Part shown: positions 61,864-64,000 of the stretch, in pieces
How positions within the stretch are numbered: position 1 is the stretch's first letter
Layout of the letters: each line of letters begins with the position of its first letter
Assembly (NCBI GenBank): GCA_015259125.1
Contig: JABZGR010000007.1
Coordinates: 24,636 to 88,635, forward strand
From: Alloprevotella tannerae
GTDB taxonomy: Bacteria > Bacteroidota > Bacteroidia > Bacteroidales > Bacteroidaceae
Reading direction: 5' to 3'
Length of the DNA: 64,000 nt
Made by a program: the position numbers and the translations under genes
The notes under the pieces: model-generated
What the model was told of the DNA's origin: nothing
The model's input: only the letters and a program-made list of their open reading frames with translations
The model's database searches: none

Positions 61864-63525
61864 ATGTCTACAACACAACAAGTACAGACTTCCTTGCGGG
61901 AGTCTCCGAAAGCTCGCTGGACAGCCCTTATTTTGCTGGCCTCTGCGATGTTCTTTTCTTACATTTTTATGGATATCCTTTCTCCGTTAAAAGACTTATT
62001 GCAGTCTACAAGAGGATGGGATTCAACAGCCTTTGGTACATATGCAGGCTCTGAAACGTTTTTGAACGTATTTATTTTCTTCTTGATTATTGCAGGTATT
62101 ATCCTCGATAAGATGGGAGTACGTTTTACTGCGATTCTTTCTGGAGTAGTTATGCTCATAGGTGCCGGTATTAACTGGTACGCTGTGACAGAGACGTTTG
62201 CCGGCTCAAGTCTTGACCACTGGTTTACCGCTAATCTCAATTATATACCTGGTCTTGATGAATTAGGCGTTTCTCCTTTTTATGAAGGAATGCCGGCATC
62301 AGCCAAGTTTTCCTCTGTAGGCTTTATGATTTTTGGCTGCGGTGTGGAAATGGCCGGAATTACGGTATCACGTGGTATTGTAAAATGGTTTAAAGGAAAA
62401 GAGATGGCTCTTGCAATGGGCTCTGAAATGGCTTTAGCACGTTTAGGAGTTGCAACCTGTATGATTTTTTCTCCTGTCATTGCGAAAATGTTTGGGCGTA
62501 TAGATGTTTCTCGCTCTGTTGCTTTTGGCGTGCTACTCCTTTGCATCGCCTTAATTATGTTTGTAGTTTACTTCTTTATGGATCGAAAATTGGATGCAGA
62601 AACTGGTGAAGAAGAAGAAGCTGAAGAACCTTTCAAAATTTCAGATCTTGGTAAGGTTCTTTCAAGTGGGGGCTTCTGGCTTGTTGCTTTGTTATGCGTA
62701 CTTTATTATTCAGCTATCTTCCCATTCCAAAAGTATGCCGTAAATATGTTGCAATGCAATATTTCTTTTGAAGCAGTACCTGAAGGGTCTTTTTGGGCTT
62801 CTAATAATGTCGCATTAGTGCAATATGTTGTTATGCTGCTTATTGCTATAACGGCATTTACGAGTAACTTCTCGAAGGGAATAAAGAAAACAGTATTGAT
62901 GCTTCTTTCCGTTGTGTCCTTACTTGTTTTCTGCTATATGTCATATCGTCGTCAATCTGCAGAGTCTATTTTTGCAGTGTTCCCATTGCTAGCCGTAGGT
63001 ATAACACCAATTCTAGGAAAATATGTTGACAATAAAGGTAAAGCAGCATCAATGTTGATGCTTGGCTCTATTCTCTTGATTGTTTGTCATCTTACGTTTG
63101 CTTTTGTATTACCCCAATTTAAAAGCTATCCTCTGGGGGGTGTAGTACTTGCATTCTCCACTATATTAGTATTAGGAGCTTCTTTCTCCTTAGTTCCTGC
63201 CTCGTTGTGGCCCAGTGTACCAAAGTTGGTAGATAGTAAAGTAATTGGGTCAGCGTATGCCTTGATTTTTTGGATACAAAATATAGGTCTCTGGTTATTT
63301 CCACTATTGATTGGAAAGATTTTGAAAGCCTCAAATCCTGAAATTGAAGAGGCGATTAAAAATGGTACGATGACACCTGAAAAAGCAGCTATTTCATATG
63401 ATTATACAAATCCGTTACTCATGTTAGCTCTTTTAGGTGCAGCAGCTCTTGTATTAGGAATCTTATTAAAAGCAGTCGACAAGAAAAAGCATTTAGGTTT
63501 GGAAGAACCAAATATTAAAGCTTGA
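61864..63525 (+). CDS. MFS transporter resembling the dipeptide carrier MFSD1
   Basis: 553 residues with about 12 transmembrane helices and an acidic insert between the two halves (ETGEEEEAEEP, about residues 246-256). Helix motifs recall eukaryotic MFSD1: GIILDKMGVRF (like GGFLIDRVFGIRW), VKWFKGKEMALAMGSEMALARLG (the WFKGKE-x-ARxG block), YYSAIFPF (like YYVAVFPF) and IGSAYALIFWIQNIGLWLFP (like LGTAYGFMQSIQNLGLA). MFSD1 is a lysosomal dipeptide carrier, so with dpp5 40 bp upstream a dipeptide importer is a reasonable proposal, not proof. Other MFS solutes, such as organic acids, remain possible. A strong hairpin ends the operon. Confidence 0.82.
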   Translation: MSTTQQVQTSLRESPKARWTALILLASAMFFSYIFMDILSPLKDLLQSTRGWDSTAFGTYAGSETFLNVFIFFLIIAGIILDKMGVRFTAILSGVVMLIGAGINWYAVTETFAGSSLDHWFTANLNYIPGLDELGVSPFYEGMPASAKFSSVGFMIFGCGVEMAGITVSRGIVKWFKGKEMALAMGSEMALARLGVATCMIFSPVIAKMFGRIDVSRSVAFGVLLLCIALIMFVVYFFMDRKLDAETGEEEEAEEPFKISDLGKVLSSGGFWLVALLCVLYYSAIFPFQKYAVNMLQCNISFEAVPEGSFWASNNVALVQYVVMLLIAITAFTSNFSKGIKKTVLMLLSVVSLLVFCYMSYRRQSAESIFAVFPLLAVGITPILGKYVDNKGKAASMLMLGSILLIVCHLTFAFVLPQFKSYPLGGVVLAFSTILVLGASFSLVPASLWPSVPKLVDSKVIGSAYALIFWIQNIGLWLFPLLIGKILKASNPEIEEAIKNGTMTPEKAAISYDYTNPLLMLALLGAAALVLGILLKAVDKKKHLGLEEPNIKA

Positions 63526-63545
63526 TTCTATCAATGTAAACATAT

Positions 63546-63578
63546 TGCGAGCCTATCTTTCACAAAGATAGGCTCGCA
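63546..63578 (+). terminator. Terminator of the pyrG-MFS operon
   Basis: TGCGAGCCTATCTTT / AAAGATAGGCTCGCA, 15-bp perfect stem with a 3-nt loop, 21 bp after the MFS stop. Confidence 0.8.
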
Positions 63579-63737
63579 TCTAACTTATACATTTTGTACT
63601 TACGAGGGTTATGACGGATGGATTAGTTAATCTACAACGTCTATATGAATATGAAACGTCACAAGGATGACAGCCGTGCCATTTAATGTTATGTTATAAA
63701 ATAGGAATAGTCAACTCTCCTTATTTTCTTCAGAAAG

Positions 63738-63847
63738 GTACGTACCTTTTTGTAAAAAAGTATGCTCCTTTTTGGTAAAACATACGTACTATTTCTGTAA
63801 AAGATCCGCTTCTTTTGATTAAAAGGTACGTACCTTTTTTATGGATG
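63738..63847. repeat. Repeat array G: five 22-bp units of a different core
   Basis: Units start at 63738, 63760, 63782, 63804 and 63826. Read as dyads, the perfect form is AAAAGGTACGTACCTTTT (18 bp) plus a 4-bp spacer such as TTGT or GATT. The sequence differs from arrays A to F apart from GTAC, yet the 18+4 layout and the 22-bp period are the same. Confidence 0.87.
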
Positions 63848-64000
63848 GGTAGGAAGAGATGACTTTGACTTAAAAAGGTTCACACATTAAAAGTCTATCT
63901 TCCAGACAAGGTTTACACGCATTATATTATTTATCTATTAAAATTTATTGCTGTCCGATAAAAGTTTTTTGATCGATACGCCGTTCTTTTGGAGAGGGCA

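Larger units (their letters stand above)
63526..64000. other. Gap of at least 475 bp after the MFS gene
   Basis: Contains the operon terminator (63546-63578), a possible decayed unit of the A-F family near 63597-63618 (GTACTTACGAGGGTTATG) and repeat array G (63738-63847). The gap continues past the window edge; no coding start was recognised in the last 150 bp. Confidence 0.65.

Overview
The window looks like the chromosome of an anaerobic Bacteroidetes, most likely a Porphyromonas or close relative. The evidence is: promoters of the Bacteroidetes type (TTTG/TTG, 19-21 nt, TAnnTTTG) before many genes; a dipeptidyl-peptidase 5 and an OmpA that resemble the P. gingivalis proteins; a 2-oxoacid:ferredoxin oxidoreductase operon with an extra membrane-protein gene inside it; a BspA-type leucine-rich-repeat protein with a tail like a type IX secretion sorting domain; and a remnant of an IS982-family transposase. 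The genus is an inference, not a proven identification.

Layout. 1-1260: start of an NADPH-dependent glutamate synthase/NfnB-like fusion (minus strand, cut by the window edge). 2294-8284: guaA, then a phosphate transporter and a DUF2520/KdsC/Maf operon. 8634-10643: secreted BspA-like protein. 11442-15028: kor operon and a small conserved gene. 15202-17923: rpiB, an HU-like protein, a 29-residue COX24/mS38-like protein and RNase G. 18406-21350 (minus): dapA and ligA. 21499-28422: trmD, gdhA, a two-domain nucleoside kinase, nadA and an ADP-ribosylglycohydrolase. 28499-34419 (minus): transketolase, a lytic transglycosylase and a large TPR protein, with the IS remnant between the last two. 34811-37058 (minus): serS-ruvX-def. 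37152-42027: HD phosphohydrolase, thiL with a small outer-membrane protein, iron-type alcohol dehydrogenase. 42732-50583: guaB, then two SurA-like foldases, an OstA/LptD-like protein and mutL. 50770-56073: OmpA, YggS, DUF4494, a GH25 lysozyme and a DUF3078 protein. 56140-63525: pyrG-yidC-dpp5-MFS operon.

The metabolic theme is peptide and amino-acid fermentation. DPP5 releases dipeptides, and the MFS protein beside it resembles the dipeptide transporter MFSD1. Glutamate dehydrogenase deaminates glutamate, and the Kor complex oxidises the 2-oxoacid onto ferredoxin. A second theme is envelope building (SurA-like proteins, OstA, YidC, KdsC, OmpA).

The most unusual feature is a dispersed family of short tandem arrays (1833, 10880, 18161, 26001, 42323, 54540 and 63738). 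Every array has a 22-bp period made of an 18-bp dyad plus a 4-bp spacer. Six share the core GTAC-YATC-RY-GAKG-GTAC; the seventh has a different core but the same 18+4 design. Each sits in one of the long gene-free gaps, and nearly every gap above about 450 bp holds exactly one. No tRNA, rRNA or CRISPR array was seen.
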